Source: Thiodiazotropha sp050305975
GTDB taxonomy: Bacteria; Pseudomonadota; Gammaproteobacteria; Chromatiales; Chromatiaceae
Direction of reading: 5' to 3'
Length of the DNA: 64,000 nt
NCBI GenBank assembly: GCA_050305975.1
Contig: JBNLGI010000231.1
Coordinates: forward strand, 1-64,000
Shown here one piece after another: positions 22,209 to 34,801 of the stretch. The position numbers and the translations under genes are program-made. Below the pieces are notes generated by a model that saw only the letters and a program-made list of their open reading frames with translations, was not told where the DNA came from and made no database searches. Position 1 is the stretch's first letter. Each line of letters opens with the position of its first letter.

Positions 22209-22664
22209 ATGAGTAAAGACGAGGTAGAAGTTGAAATACTGTTGGTCGAAGACAACCCAACAGATGCGGAATTATGCATCCGGGCCTTGCGAAAGAGCAG
22301 TCTTGCAAATAACTTGGTGTGGGTAAAAGACGGAGCGGAAGCGTTGGATTTTCTATTTGCCACAGGTCAATACTCCAATCGCGATATACTGTGCCCTCCC
22401 AAGGTCGTGCTGCTCGATTTGCGTCTTCCAAAGGTTGATGGCATAGAGGTTTTACGCAAGATCAAAGAAGATGAACGCACCAGAACCATACCTGTTGTGG
22501 TGTTGACTTCTTCCAAGGAAGACCGGGATGTTGCTGAGAGCTATAAAGTGGGGGTAAACAGTTTTATCAGCAAACCTGTGGAATTCGATGAATTCGCTAA
22601 AACGGTATCTGATCTGGGGCTCTATTGGCTGTTGGTTAATCGTCCGCCAGTGACAACAAAATAA
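22209..22664 (+). CDS. Single-domain response regulator (Rcp1-like)
   Basis: A 151-residue stand-alone receiver. EILLVEDNPTDAELC gives the acidic pocket, the phospho-acceptor Asp lies in VVLLDLRLPKVDG, and VVVLTSSKEDRD and FISKPVEFDEF supply the Thr/Ser and Lys. There is no output domain. Such Rcp1-like regulators pair with kinases of the SHDLRTPLRAI type, as here. I start it at 22209 because GGGAG lies eight bases upstream; the ATG at 22203 is too close. Confidence 0.9.
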   Translation: MSKDEVEVEILLVEDNPTDAELCIRALRKSSLANNLVWVKDGAEALDFLFATGQYSNRDILCPPKVVLLDLRLPKVDGIEVLRKIKEDERTRTIPVVVLTSSKEDRDVAESYKVGVNSFISKPVEFDEFAKTVSDLGLYWLLVNRPPVTTK

Positions 22665-22673
22665 TGTAAAAGC

Positions 22674-24071
22674 ATGAACGAACCGCTACGCATATTGATG
22701 GTGGAAGACATTCCTACCGATGCTGAGTTGATTGAGCATGAGCTGCGCAAAGAGGGTGTCATGTTCACGATGCAGCGTGTGGAAACACGGGATGGGCTGA
22801 TCCGGGCCCTGAATGAGTTTCAGCCCGACATTATCCTTTCCGACTTTAATTTGCCCGAATTCAATGGGATGGACGTATTGGAGATTGTCAAGCGTTTCGC
22901 GCCCGAGGTGCCTGTGGTCATGGTGACCGGTGCGCTTTCCGACTTCGAAGCGGTTGAACTGATTCACGCTGGCGCACGCGATTACGTGCTGAAGGATCGA
23001 TTAGCACGTCTTGCGCCTGCTGTCGAACGATCGTTGAAGGCGGAACTGGCTGAACGCGCCCGCAAGGCAGCGGAGAAGGCTTTGCTAAAAAGCGAAGCGA
23101 AATTCAGGGCCTTGGTGGAATCGACCAGCGACTGGATTTGGGAAGTCGATGAAAACGGGAATTTTACCTACTCCAGCCCCCAGGTACATGATCTGCTCGG
23201 ATATCGATCTGACGAAGTGCTCGGAAAGTCGCAATTGGAACTGATGACACCTGAAGCTGCGGATCGATTCAATCAGCGGATGTCGGCTATTGTGGCTCAT
23301 CGCAAGCATTTTCATCTTTTGGAACACGTCAACCTGCACAAAGACGGTCATGTCGTGTTTCTGGAGGCCAGCGGTACCCCAATGCTCGATGACCAGGGCA
23401 ATTTTGTGGGATACCGCGGAATCAATAGAGACATAACCGAGCGTAAGGAGGCGGAACAGGAGCGCCGCAGCGCTGCGGAAAAGCTGGAAAAGACATTGCT
23501 GCAAACCATAGGTGCTGTCGCCGCCACCCTTGAAGCGAGAGATCCCTACACGGCAGGACATCAGCGACAAGTGGCGGCCCTGGCGCGTGCAATCGCCAAG
23601 GAAATGGACTTGCCAGAGGTTCATGTCAGCAGCTTATATCTGGCGGCATTGATACATGACTTGGGGAAGATAGCCGTACCCGCAGAAATACTCAATAAGC
23701 CAGGCAAGCTCAAGCCGATGGAGTATGAATTGGTCAGAACTCACTCACAAACCGGATTTGACATCATCAAGGATATCGAATTTCCGCTTCCCATAGCACA
23801 AATGGTTATCCAGCATCACGAACGTCTGGATGGCTCGGGGTATCCGCTCAATCTCAAAGACGGTCAAATCCTGCTCGAATCTAAGATTCTTGCCGTGGCC
23901 GATGTGGTGGAGGCGATGACATCATATCGCCCGTACAGGCCCGGCCTGGGATTGGACGCTGCATTGAAAGAAATCACTGAGAATAGAGGTGTCCTTTATG
24001 ATTCGACAGTGGTCGATACATGTATTTCCCTGTTCCGTAACAACATGTTTTCTTTCACGTCCAAAACATAA
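22674..24071 (+). CDS. REC-PAS-HD-GYP c-di-GMP phosphodiesterase
   Basis: A 465-residue protein, nine bases after the previous gene. Residues 4-125 form a receiver (ILMVEDIPTDAE, Asp in DIILSDFNLPEFNG), residues 140-260 a PAS domain ending in INRDITERKEAEQ, and residues 275-460 an HD-GYP domain with AALIHDLGKIAVPAEIL and IQHHERLDGSGYP. All the metal and GYP residues are present, so hydrolysis of c-di-GMP is predicted. It is probably activated by phosphorylation from the sensor kinase upstream. Confidence 0.92.
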   Translation: MNEPLRILMVEDIPTDAELIEHELRKEGVMFTMQRVETRDGLIRALNEFQPDIILSDFNLPEFNGMDVLEIVKRFAPEVPVVMVTGALSDFEAVELIHAGARDYVLKDRLARLAPAVERSLKAELAERARKAAEKALLKSEAKFRALVESTSDWIWEVDENGNFTYSSPQVHDLLGYRSDEVLGKSQLELMTPEAADRFNQRMSAIVAHRKHFHLLEHVNLHKDGHVVFLEASGTPMLDDQGNFVGYRGINRDITERKEAEQERRSAAEKLEKTLLQTIGAVAATLEARDPYTAGHQRQVAALARAIAKEMDLPEVHVSSLYLAALIHDLGKIAVPAEILNKPGKLKPMEYELVRTHSQTGFDIIKDIEFPLPIAQMVIQHHERLDGSGYPLNLKDGQILLESKILAVADVVEAMTSYRPYRPGLGLDAALKEITENRGVLYDSTVVDTCISLFRNNMFSFTSKT

Positions 24072-24111
24072 ACTCTGTCTCTATTCGACACTTATGAATT
24101 CAGTTGAAATG

Positions 24112-24130
24112 AAGCATCGTTTTGATGCTT
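24112..24130. terminator. Possible bidirectional terminator hairpin
   Basis: AAGCATC and GATGCTT form a seven-pair stem with a GTTTT loop between two convergent genes. There is no long T-run on either side, so termination is only plausible. Confidence 0.4.
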
Positions 24131-24195
24131 TCAATATAGTCAGGCTCAGGCCTGGCAAGCCCCATGCTGTTCCAACGCGGCAACATGCAGACGAC

Positions 24196-26775
24196 TCAGC
24201 GATTGGACAATAGCACTTCGAACGCGGCCAGTTCCACGGGTTTGCTGAACAGGTATCCCTGATAGTTCGGGCAACCATGCTGGTCAAGGAATTGTCGTTG
24301 CGCCTCTGTTTCGACACCTTCGGCAATGACCGCAAGCCCAATGCTTTTGGCCATCGTGATGATGGTCTGCACGATCACAGCATCATTCGGGCTGTCCGGA
24401 AGATTTCTCACAAAAGAGCGGTCGATCTTCAATAAATCGATGGGTAGCCGGGTCAGATAGGCCAAAGAGGAATAGCCGGTTCCGAAGTCATCTATGGAGA
24501 AACCGACGCCAAGCTGCTTCAGTGCCTGCATCTTTTCGATTGTCTCTTCGATATCGACAAGCACAAGACTCTCGGTCAGTTCGAGCTTGAGTCGGGCGGC
24601 AGGAGCGTTTGCGTTCTCCAGTGCCAAGCGCACCTTGTCGACAAAATCGGCTTGACGGAACTGGCGTGCGCTGACATTGATGGACAGCTGAAGATTGCGT
24701 GTGCTCGCATTACTGGACCAGATTTCGAGCTGAGCACAGGCAGCTTCCAGCACCCATTGACCGATGGGCAGGATCAGTTCGGTTTCCTCGGCCAAGGGTA
24801 TGAACTGATCCGGAGAAACCATACCGCGCTCGGGATGCTCCCAACGCAAAAGCGCCTCTGCGCCGAATATGTTACCGTCGCTATCGACCTGCGGCTGATA
24901 GTGAAGCACGAACTGGCGGTGCTGAATGCCCAGCCGCAGGGCTGCCTCCAGAACCGCCCGGGATGCAAGCGCAACCTGCATCTCGGGGTCGAAGAAACGT
25001 AGCGTATTGCGTCCTGCCAATTTGGCTTGGAACATGGCGATATTGGCCTGTTTCAGCAATTCATCCGCAGTGCTTTCGGAATCCGGAAACAGAGTGACGC
25101 CAATACTTGGAGTATTGTGATGCTCGTTGTTAGCAATCGTGTAGGGCGCATCGAGCGTGGCCAGGATCTTTTCGCTGACCGCTTTTGCCTGTGACGCGGC
25201 CTCTTGATAACTGCGGCTCAGATCCTCCAGCATCACAACATACTCGTCAGCACCGAGGTGGGCCACACTATCGCTTTCACGAACGCAGCTTTCCAACCGA
25301 CGGGCTACCTCGATCAACAATTGATCGCCAACGTCGTGCCCACTCGTGTTGTTGATAATCTTGAAGTTATCGAGATCGATGTAGAGGATTGCGCCATGGA
25401 GGTGACTGTGCACACTGCCCGCCAAAGCCTGATGCATACGGTCCAACAGCAGCCGGCGATTCGGCAATTTCGTCAGAGGATCATAAAAGGCGAGATATTT
25501 GATCTCTTTTTCAGCCGCCTTGCGTTCCGTGATGTCACGGTCGATCGCCGATATGCCTTTGGTCTCTCCACTGAAACCGCGAATCGGGGAGAGTGATAGG
25601 GAAATCTCAATTTGCCTGCCATCCTTTCGCTGGCGAGAGGTCTCGTAGTGTGCGATTCTCCTACCGGTTGCAACGACTTCCAGCAGGTCGGTGATTTCAT
25701 GTTGCCGTCCTTCCTGAGCCAGTATCTTCACGGACTTGCCGATCATCTCATCCGCCGTGTAGCCATAGATTTTGGTGGCGCCTTGATTCCAGGTGGTAAT
25801 GATGCCACCGATCGTCATGCCGATGATGGCATCGTCCGATGATTCTACGATAGCGGCCAATTTCCGGTTAACCGCATCGGTCCTTCGCCTTTCCGAAATA
25901 TCGCGTACCAGTCCTGCGCCATGCCAGAAACCGTTGATCATTACCGAAGAAAAGGAGACTTCGACAGGAAATTCCTCGCCACCCTTGCGCACCGCGGATA
26001 ATTCAATGGTACGGCCTATACTCGGGCCCTGGCCGGTTTCCCGGAATTGTACCGAGTTCTGCCTGAAGAAGTCGTGATATCCCCTGGGTGTCAGCAATTC
26101 GTACCAGACACTGCCCAATAGTTCCGCGTTCGTGTAATCGAACATCTTTTCCGCAGCTGGATTACAGTAGGTGATCAAGGAGTTCTGATTCACGATGATC
26201 ATGCCATCTTTGATCGAGTCGGCGACTTTGTGGAAGCGCTCCTCACTGGCCGCCAGATCTCTTTCAGCCTGGTGACGCAGACGGTGCTCCTCCGCTTCCC
26301 GGATAGCGCGACGGACAGCGGGTGTGAGTTTGCACAAGTGGTTCTTCAGCACATAGTCGGCGGCGCCTTCGTGCAGGGTCTCGATTGCGAACTCTTCGCC
26401 CATGGTCCCCGACACGAAGATGAAGGGAACATCGGGCATCCGCTCCAATGTAATTGCCAACGCCTCCAAACCGGTAAAGGATGGCATCTTGTAGTCGGCC
26501 AGCACGAGGTTGGGTTTAAATTCTTCCAGAGCCGTGATGAAGCTGTCTCGTGAATCCACCCACAACGATGAACAGACGATACCGTCTGCTTGCAATTGTC
26601 GTTCAATAAGCTCGGCATCAGCCGGCTCGTCTTCCAGGATCAGGACATTCAGTTCATCAGGAATGTCATTCATGCGATAGCGCCCGTTTTTCCGACTGCG
26701 TTTAGAGGACGAGTTCCGCGCGCTCGATGAAGGTGTCGAACGATACTCGCTTGAGGGAATACTATTTGAGCCCAT
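24196..26775 (-). CDS. REC-PAS-PAS-GGDEF-EAL protein, GGDEF degenerate
   Basis: An 859-residue protein from the furthest start; MNDIPDELNVLILEDEP at 26673 may be the true one (825 residues), as neither has a clear ribosome site. Domains: receiver, two PAS domains (each followed by a PAC with RDISER or RDITERK), GGDEF and EAL. The GGDEF signature reads LGADEY, so cyclase activity is unlikely. The EAL domain keeps GAEALLRWEHP, LELTESLVL, DDFGTGYSSL, KIDRSFV and VIAEGVET, so it should hydrolyse c-di-GMP. It is convergent with the HD-GYP gene. Confidence 0.9.
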   Translation of the reverse strand: MGSNSIPSSEYRSTPSSSARNSSSKRSRKNGRYRMNDIPDELNVLILEDEPADAELIERQLQADGIVCSSLWVDSRDSFITALEEFKPNLVLADYKMPSFTGLEALAITLERMPDVPFIFVSGTMGEEFAIETLHEGAADYVLKNHLCKLTPAVRRAIREAEEHRLRHQAERDLAASEERFHKVADSIKDGMIIVNQNSLITYCNPAAEKMFDYTNAELLGSVWYELLTPRGYHDFFRQNSVQFRETGQGPSIGRTIELSAVRKGGEEFPVEVSFSSVMINGFWHGAGLVRDISERRRTDAVNRKLAAIVESSDDAIIGMTIGGIITTWNQGATKIYGYTADEMIGKSVKILAQEGRQHEITDLLEVVATGRRIAHYETSRQRKDGRQIEISLSLSPIRGFSGETKGISAIDRDITERKAAEKEIKYLAFYDPLTKLPNRRLLLDRMHQALAGSVHSHLHGAILYIDLDNFKIINNTSGHDVGDQLLIEVARRLESCVRESDSVAHLGADEYVVMLEDLSRSYQEAASQAKAVSEKILATLDAPYTIANNEHHNTPSIGVTLFPDSESTADELLKQANIAMFQAKLAGRNTLRFFDPEMQVALASRAVLEAALRLGIQHRQFVLHYQPQVDSDGNIFGAEALLRWEHPERGMVSPDQFIPLAEETELILPIGQWVLEAACAQLEIWSSNASTRNLQLSINVSARQFRQADFVDKVRLALENANAPAARLKLELTESLVLVDIEETIEKMQALKQLGVGFSIDDFGTGYSSLAYLTRLPIDLLKIDRSFVRNLPDSPNDAVIVQTIITMAKSIGLAVIAEGVETEAQRQFLDQHGCPNYQGYLFSKPVELAAFEVLLSNR

Positions 26776-27481
26776 GGTGAGAGTAAGTTTTATATTTCAA
26801 GGTCGTTTTTCAGGAGGTTAGCACAACACCGGGAAATTAGTGGAACCGGGACCTGATCAGGGTGTGACTTATCGAGTCAACAAAGACCCTTTGCTCAGGT
26901 CCCATGACTGATCTGTCACTATCCTTCAGGTGGTGTTCGACATTTTCCGTTCGACTCCGGTCACGATATCCAGCCCGTAGTAGACAGAGCAGGTATACAG
27001 CGTACGAAATACTGATCCTGAAGTGTAGTTCGGATGATGCCTGTTGGCATAGCCAGCTAGCGCCGGAATCCTATGACCCTGGATTTCGGTAGGCCGCAAT
27101 GCCAATGAGACTTATCGTTTTTGTTGAATTATGTCGAATTGAAAACTTTCCCCAGGTTCCATATCAATGCAATCACCAAAGAGAAGGGATTCGATCTGGG
27201 TCATCCTGTTCATCGATACCGCCGACATCAGTCAAACGACGCGGTGGTATCTGCTGCAAGTTCAACTCTCCCGGAAAGGGTTCATATGCAACAGCCGATC
27301 GCAGGTGATGGCATCGGCGATAAGCGCTTTCTCACTGCGTGATTCGTAACACAAATGTTCTGCCCAGGTCTCCCTGGCCGTAACTCAGGTCGTTATATTC
27401 GATCGATGTGTGCCTAAGGTTCCTGGTCTATGCTCAGGGTGGAGGCAGCGGTCAGACGGTCCCATACCGGATCCGCAGGCT
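26776..27481. other. Intergenic region before alpha-glucan phosphorylase gene
   Basis: About 700 bp between divergent genes. Several short ORFs have no ribosome site or recognisable product. I see no RNA gene or repeat. It must hold the promoters of both flanking genes. Confidence 0.4.
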
Positions 27482-29194
27482 ATGAGCAGAACACACTTCA
27501 CACCCTTCCTGCATCGGAGGTCGATCGCCTACTTTTCCATGGAGATCGGCTTGTTGAGCGACATCCCCACCTATAGCGGAGGGCTTGGCGTGCTTGCGGG
27601 TGACACCTTGCGCTCTGCCGCCGACCTCGAACTCCCCCTGGTTGGGGTGACGCTGATCAGCCGTCAGGGCTATTTCCGCCAGAGCCTCGATGCCGAGGGG
27701 CGCCAGTCCGAGCGTCCGGATCCCTGGGAGCCGACCCAGTGGTGCATACCGTTGCGGGCGAAGATCTGCGTCCCTATCGAAGGACGCGATGTCTGGGTTC
27801 AAGCCTGGCTCTTCACCATAGAGGGCGGTACGGGGTTCGAGGTTCCGGTGCTGTTGCTCGATACCGATCTGGATGAAAACAACCCCCAGGACCGCGCCAT
27901 CACAGACGAGCTGTACGGCGGCGATGAGGTCTATCGATTGAAACAGGAGATCGTGCTCGGTATCGGAGGGGTGCGTATCCTGCGGGCTCTCGGTTTCGAG
28001 ATCCACACTTATCATATGAACGAGGGCCACTCCGCACTGCTGGCACTCGAACTGCTCTGGGAGTCGGCACACCCGGCCAATGGCCCTGCCGTCGCCAATC
28101 CCAGACCCGTCTTCGATTTCGACCGGGTGCGTGATCTCTGTCTTTTCACCACCCACACCCCCGTCGATTCAGGGCACGACAAATTCTCTTACGAGTTGGT
28201 CGAACGGCTGCTGGGCGAGTATCTCGATCTGTCGATCGTGCGCTCATTGGCGGGACAGGACCGTCTCAACATGACCCGGCTGGCACTCTCCCTCAGCGGT
28301 TACGTCAACGGCGTGGCGAAAACTCATGCGGAGACCTCCCGTCAGCTTTTTCCAGGTTATCGGGTACACGCCATCACCAACGGCATTCACCCCACGACCT
28401 GGACGGCGCCGAGTTTTCAGACGCTCTACGATCGCTATCTGCCCAATTGGCGACATGAACCGGAGATTCTGGTGCGTGCGGATCAGATTCCGGAAGAAGA
28501 GATCTGGGAGGCCCATCGGTCCGCCAAGCAGGCGTTGATCGAACAGGTGCGCCGGTTGACTGGCAGAGTCCTCGACCCGGACCTGCCGATCATCGGATTC
28601 GCCCGTCGTATTACCGCTTACAAGCGGCCCGATCTGCTCTTCTACGATCCCGATCGGCTGCGCAGCATCGCTGCCCGACATCCGTTCCAACTGGTCATTG
28701 CAGGCAAGGTGCATCCCAGGGACGAACCGGCAAAATCTCTGCTGCGTCAACTGTTCGACAACTGTAACAGCACAGAGGATATCTGCCGTTGGGCCTTCCT
28801 GCCCGGTTACGACATGTCGCTGTCCCTCAGCCTGATCTCCGGCGCGGATCTCTGGCTGAACACCCCGAAGCGCCCTTTGGAGGCCTCGGGCACGAGTGGC
28901 ATGAAGGCGGCGCTGAACGGCGTACCCAATCTGAGTATCCTGGACGGCTGGTGGATGGAGGGATGTATCGAGGGGATTACCGGCTGGGCCATCGGGACGC
29001 CGCAGGTTCCGGATCTCGATCAGGAGGACGCCGAATCCCTCTATCAGAAGCTGGATACGGAAGTCCTGCCGCTCTATACCGACGAGCGCCAGGGCTGGAT
29101 CAAGGTCATGCGCGGGGCCATCAGCAAGAACGCCTACTATTTCAACAGTTTTCGCATGATGCGGCGCTACGCCACCGAAGCCTATATCCGCTGA
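27482..29194 (+). CDS. glgP: Alpha-glucan phosphorylase (short GlgP type)
   Basis: A 570-residue protein of the short alpha-glucan phosphorylase family. It releases glucose-1-phosphate from glycogen or maltodextrin. AYFSMEIGLLSDIPTYSGGL at the start, YHMNEGHSALLALELL, TTHTPVDSGHDKF and ITNGIHPTTW are family motifs; LEASGTSGMKAALNGV carries the pyridoxal-phosphate Lys. I start it at MSRTHFTPF (27482). The glgC and maltoporin genes further along suggest an active glycogen/maltodextrin economy. Confidence 0.9.
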   Translation: MSRTHFTPFLHRRSIAYFSMEIGLLSDIPTYSGGLGVLAGDTLRSAADLELPLVGVTLISRQGYFRQSLDAEGRQSERPDPWEPTQWCIPLRAKICVPIEGRDVWVQAWLFTIEGGTGFEVPVLLLDTDLDENNPQDRAITDELYGGDEVYRLKQEIVLGIGGVRILRALGFEIHTYHMNEGHSALLALELLWESAHPANGPAVANPRPVFDFDRVRDLCLFTTHTPVDSGHDKFSYELVERLLGEYLDLSIVRSLAGQDRLNMTRLALSLSGYVNGVAKTHAETSRQLFPGYRVHAITNGIHPTTWTAPSFQTLYDRYLPNWRHEPEILVRADQIPEEEIWEAHRSAKQALIEQVRRLTGRVLDPDLPIIGFARRITAYKRPDLLFYDPDRLRSIAARHPFQLVIAGKVHPRDEPAKSLLRQLFDNCNSTEDICRWAFLPGYDMSLSLSLISGADLWLNTPKRPLEASGTSGMKAALNGVPNLSILDGWWMEGCIEGITGWAIGTPQVPDLDQEDAESLYQKLDTEVLPLYTDERQGWIKVMRGAISKNAYYFNSFRMMRRYATEAYIR

Positions 29195-29251
29195 AGCCGA
29201 TCATTGGGCCGTCCGATCGTCATAGATCCGTCCATGGGGCGATGCAGGCCA

Positions 29252-29494
29252 TCAACTCTCTTTATAGCAGTTTCCCTCCCGCACCCAGACGCCCTGATTC
29301 TCGCAATGGAGCAGCTCATTGCCGCTGCAGACATAGTCGCCGAGGGCATAGGTCTGTCCGTTGAAATAGCAGAAACCGTCACCCTCCTCGGACTCAGGGG
29401 AAAAGTCGGCAAGGTCCTCGTCGTCAAGTATGGGGGATGTCTTCAGTTCCGGATCGGGGGCCCCGACCTGGTCTCGGCTGCCGGTATCGAACAT
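29252..29494 (-). CDS. Small DUF1496-like protein
   Basis: An 80-residue acidic protein. The second half, CYFNGQTYALGDYVCSG then LLHCENQGVWVREGNC, has four Cys and a pattern (C-x-G-x-x-Y-x-x-G) like DUF1496 proteins. There is no clear signal peptide, although the Cys pairs suggest disulfides. GAGGTG lies seven bases before the ATG at 29494. Function unknown. Confidence 0.65.
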   Translation of the reverse strand: MFDTGSRDQVGAPDPELKTSPILDDEDLADFSPESEEGDGFCYFNGQTYALGDYVCSGNELLHCENQGVWVREGNCYKES

Positions 29495-29704
29495 AGTCAA
29501 ACACCTCGTGTTAGCGATGAGTCACAAACATGCAGACCATGCTTTCAGTATAGTCGGAAGCGCCTGACTGAGGGTGAAGGCCCTTAGCCGCTATCGCTCC
29601 AGGGCTGTCGGCCTTTGTTCGCTGATACCCGGTGCCTCATCCCTGGGTGGATGACGCCGTACGGCTTCCGCATTATGCACACTACGCAAAACACGCTGCG
29701 GGCA

Positions 29705-32386
<2,682 letters not shown>

Positions 32387-32642
32387 CGGGTCTCCACTCG
32401 GCGCTATGGGCTGCCGGTGCTTCCGTTTCCATGATCAACACTATCATCATGGGCCGTTTTGCTAGACTCTTCAACGAGGGCATCGCCGTTGCGGCATCGG
32501 GTGCGAGATCAGGGAAAGTACGGTCATGGGGACAGGCCGTCCGGTTCCTGACCTTACACCGACAATCGATCCGCAGCGTAGGCTGGGGTCCAGCCCCACC
32601 GGTCGACGTTGACCCATCGGTTCCTAATCCAGGGGTCATGAG

Positions 32643-34397
32643 ATGCAGGTAATCCGAAAATCACCCCATGACAGCGCCAGGCCGCCCAATCTGCTCGACT
32701 ATGAGGCCGCCTGCAGCGCATTTAGCTGGCAGCAGGCGCGCGCAGCTCTCGACGGTCTGCCCGAGCATGGCGGTCTCAATATCGCGCACGAAGCGGTCGA
32801 TCGACATGCGCTGGGCGATAAGCGCGATCAAGTGGCGATCCGCTGGTTGACCAAAGCGGGCGGGGTGGAGGATTACACCTACGCTCGACTCGCCGCGCTG
32901 AGCAACCGCTTCGCCAACCTGTTGCAGTCGCTGGGTGTGGGCGTGGGGCAGGGGGTCTTCAGCGTGCTCGGCCGAGTGCCCGAACTCTTCATCACCGCCC
33001 TTGGGAGCTGGAAGAACCGCAGTCGCTTCTGTGCGCTTTTTTCAGCCTTCGGTCCCGAGCCGTTGTACGCGCGTCTGGCCATCGGCCGTGCCCGTGTGCT
33101 CGTCACCACGGCCGATATCTACCGACGCAAGATCGCTCAGCTGCGCGACCGATTGCCGGACCTGCGATGGATCCTGGTCATCGACGGCGATGAGGCGCCC
33201 GCAGGGACACTCGATTTTCAGTCTCGACTCGAGGCTGCCGATCCCGAATTCCGGATCCCCTCCACCGACCCGGAGGAGATCGCCTTGATTCACTTCACCA
33301 GCGGCACCACCGGCAAACCGAAAGGAGCCCTGCACGCCCATGCGGCGGTCATCGCCCACCACCATTCAGCGCGCATGGCGCTCGATCTGCAACCCGGCGA
33401 TAGCTATTGGTGCACTGCGGATCCCGGCTGGGTCACCGGTATCTCCTATGGTGTGATCGCCCCCTTGAGCATCGGCGCCCGGGTCATTCTGGACGAGTCG
33501 GAGTTCGAAGCGGAGCGCTGGTACCGACTGCTTCAGGAGCAGGCGGTCAACATCTGGTACACCGCACCCACCGCAGTGCGCATGTTGATGAAGTTCGGTC
33601 CCGATCCGGCCCGGAACCACGATCTATCGGCATTGCGTCTGATGGCCAGCGTCGGGGAACCGCTCAATCCGGAAGCCGTCCTCTGGTGTCGAAAGGTCTT
33701 CGGGTTGCCCTGTCACGACAATTGGTGGCAGACCGAGACCGGCGCCATCATGATCGCCAACTATCGCGCCATGGACATCAAGCCGGGCTCCATGGGACGC
33801 CCCTTGCCCGGTATCGAAGCGGCGATCGTCGAGCGCGGCGAAGCAGGGCGCATTCGCATCCTCTCCAATCCGCAAGCTACCGGCGAACTGGCGCTGCGCC
33901 GGGATTGGCCCTCGATGTTCCGGGGCTATCTCGGTGACGAAGTCCACTACAGCAAATGCTTTGCCAGTGGCTGGTATCTGTCCGGCGACCTGGCTAGGCG
34001 TGACGAGGCAGGCTACTACTGGTTCGTTGGCCGGGCCGACGATGTGATCAAGTCCGCCGGCCATCTGATCGGTCCCTTCGAGGTCGAGAGCGTGCTGATG
34101 GAGCACCCCGCGGTGGCGGAGGCGGGTGTCGTCGGTCTGCCGGATCCCATCATCGGAGAGACCGTCAAGGCCTATGTGGTGCTCAAACCCGGGAGGCGCA
34201 TGGATCAAATCCTGCAACGTGACCTGCTCGCCCATGCCCGCAGACGTCTCGGGCCCACGGTGGCGCCGAGGCAGATCGAGGCAAGAGAAGAGCTGCCGAA
34301 AACCCGTTCGGGCAAGATCATGCGCCGGGTCTTGAAGGCACGGGAGCTGGGACTGCCCGAAGGCGATCTGTCGGCGCTGTTGAACAATCCCTCATGA
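32643..34397 (+). CDS. acsA: AMP-forming acetyl-CoA synthetase
   Basis: A 584-residue acyl-CoA synthetase of the AcsA type. FTSGTTGKPKGALHAH is the AMP-binding P-loop, WCTADPGWVTGISYGVIAP and DNWWQTETGAIMI (with the Trp that limits the acyl pocket to acetate) point to acetate, and SGDLARRDEAGYYWFVGRADD and LPKTRSGKIMRRVLKA complete it. The Lys in SGKIMRR is the residue acetylated by Pat enzymes; a Pat-like gene is divergent from this one. An ACP gene follows 37 bp downstream. Confidence 0.9.
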   Translation: MQVIRKSPHDSARPPNLLDYEAACSAFSWQQARAALDGLPEHGGLNIAHEAVDRHALGDKRDQVAIRWLTKAGGVEDYTYARLAALSNRFANLLQSLGVGVGQGVFSVLGRVPELFITALGSWKNRSRFCALFSAFGPEPLYARLAIGRARVLVTTADIYRRKIAQLRDRLPDLRWILVIDGDEAPAGTLDFQSRLEAADPEFRIPSTDPEEIALIHFTSGTTGKPKGALHAHAAVIAHHHSARMALDLQPGDSYWCTADPGWVTGISYGVIAPLSIGARVILDESEFEAERWYRLLQEQAVNIWYTAPTAVRMLMKFGPDPARNHDLSALRLMASVGEPLNPEAVLWCRKVFGLPCHDNWWQTETGAIMIANYRAMDIKPGSMGRPLPGIEAAIVERGEAGRIRILSNPQATGELALRRDWPSMFRGYLGDEVHYSKCFASGWYLSGDLARRDEAGYYWFVGRADDVIKSAGHLIGPFEVESVLMEHPAVAEAGVVGLPDPIIGETVKAYVVLKPGRRMDQILQRDLLAHARRRLGPTVAPRQIEAREELPKTRSGKIMRRVLKARELGLPEGDLSALLNNPS

Positions 34398-34434
34398 ACC
34401 TGGAATCCGCAACCTTGGTAACGGCTGAAGACAT

Positions 34435-34704
34435 ATGAACAGAGATGAGATCAAATCGATCATCCTCGAAGTGATGCTCAATATCATTCCGGAGATGGAG
34501 CCGTCGACGCTCGATGCCCGGGTCAGCTTTCGCGATCAGGTCGAGATGGACTCTGTCGACTATCTCAATTTCGTGCTGGCCCTGGAGAAACGGCTGGGGA
34601 TCAGGATCCCGGAGATCGATTATCCAAGGTTGTCGAGCCTCGATGGAGCTGTCGCTTACGTGATCTCCGCTCTGCCCGAGGAAACGTCTGCAGATCCACC
34701 GTGA
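34435..34704 (+). CDS. Acyl carrier protein
   Basis: An 89-residue protein. EMDSVDYLNFVLALEKRLGI carries the phosphopantetheine Ser in a DS motif, with an acidic helical pattern typical of carrier proteins. It is not next to fatty-acid synthesis genes but follows the acetyl-CoA synthetase gene, so an acyl group made by AMP-ligation could be its cargo. A specialised role is inferred. Confidence 0.85.
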   Translation: MNRDEIKSIILEVMLNIIPEMEPSTLDARVSFRDQVEMDSVDYLNFVLALEKRLGIRIPEIDYPRLSSLDGAVAYVISALPEETSADPP

Positions 34705-34801
34705 TGCATTGATCCGGCATCCCAACGGTTGTCGGATCAACAATGTCTGTCGTTTCGGGTCTCATCAGAAATCCGCAGCTTCATATCCTCTAAATCGAAA
34801 C

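Noticed and set aside
25081..25260. Active diguanylate cyclase in the REC-PAS-GGDEF-EAL protein
   Set aside because: The signature reads LGADEY rather than GGDEF/GGEEF, so cyclase activity is not expected.
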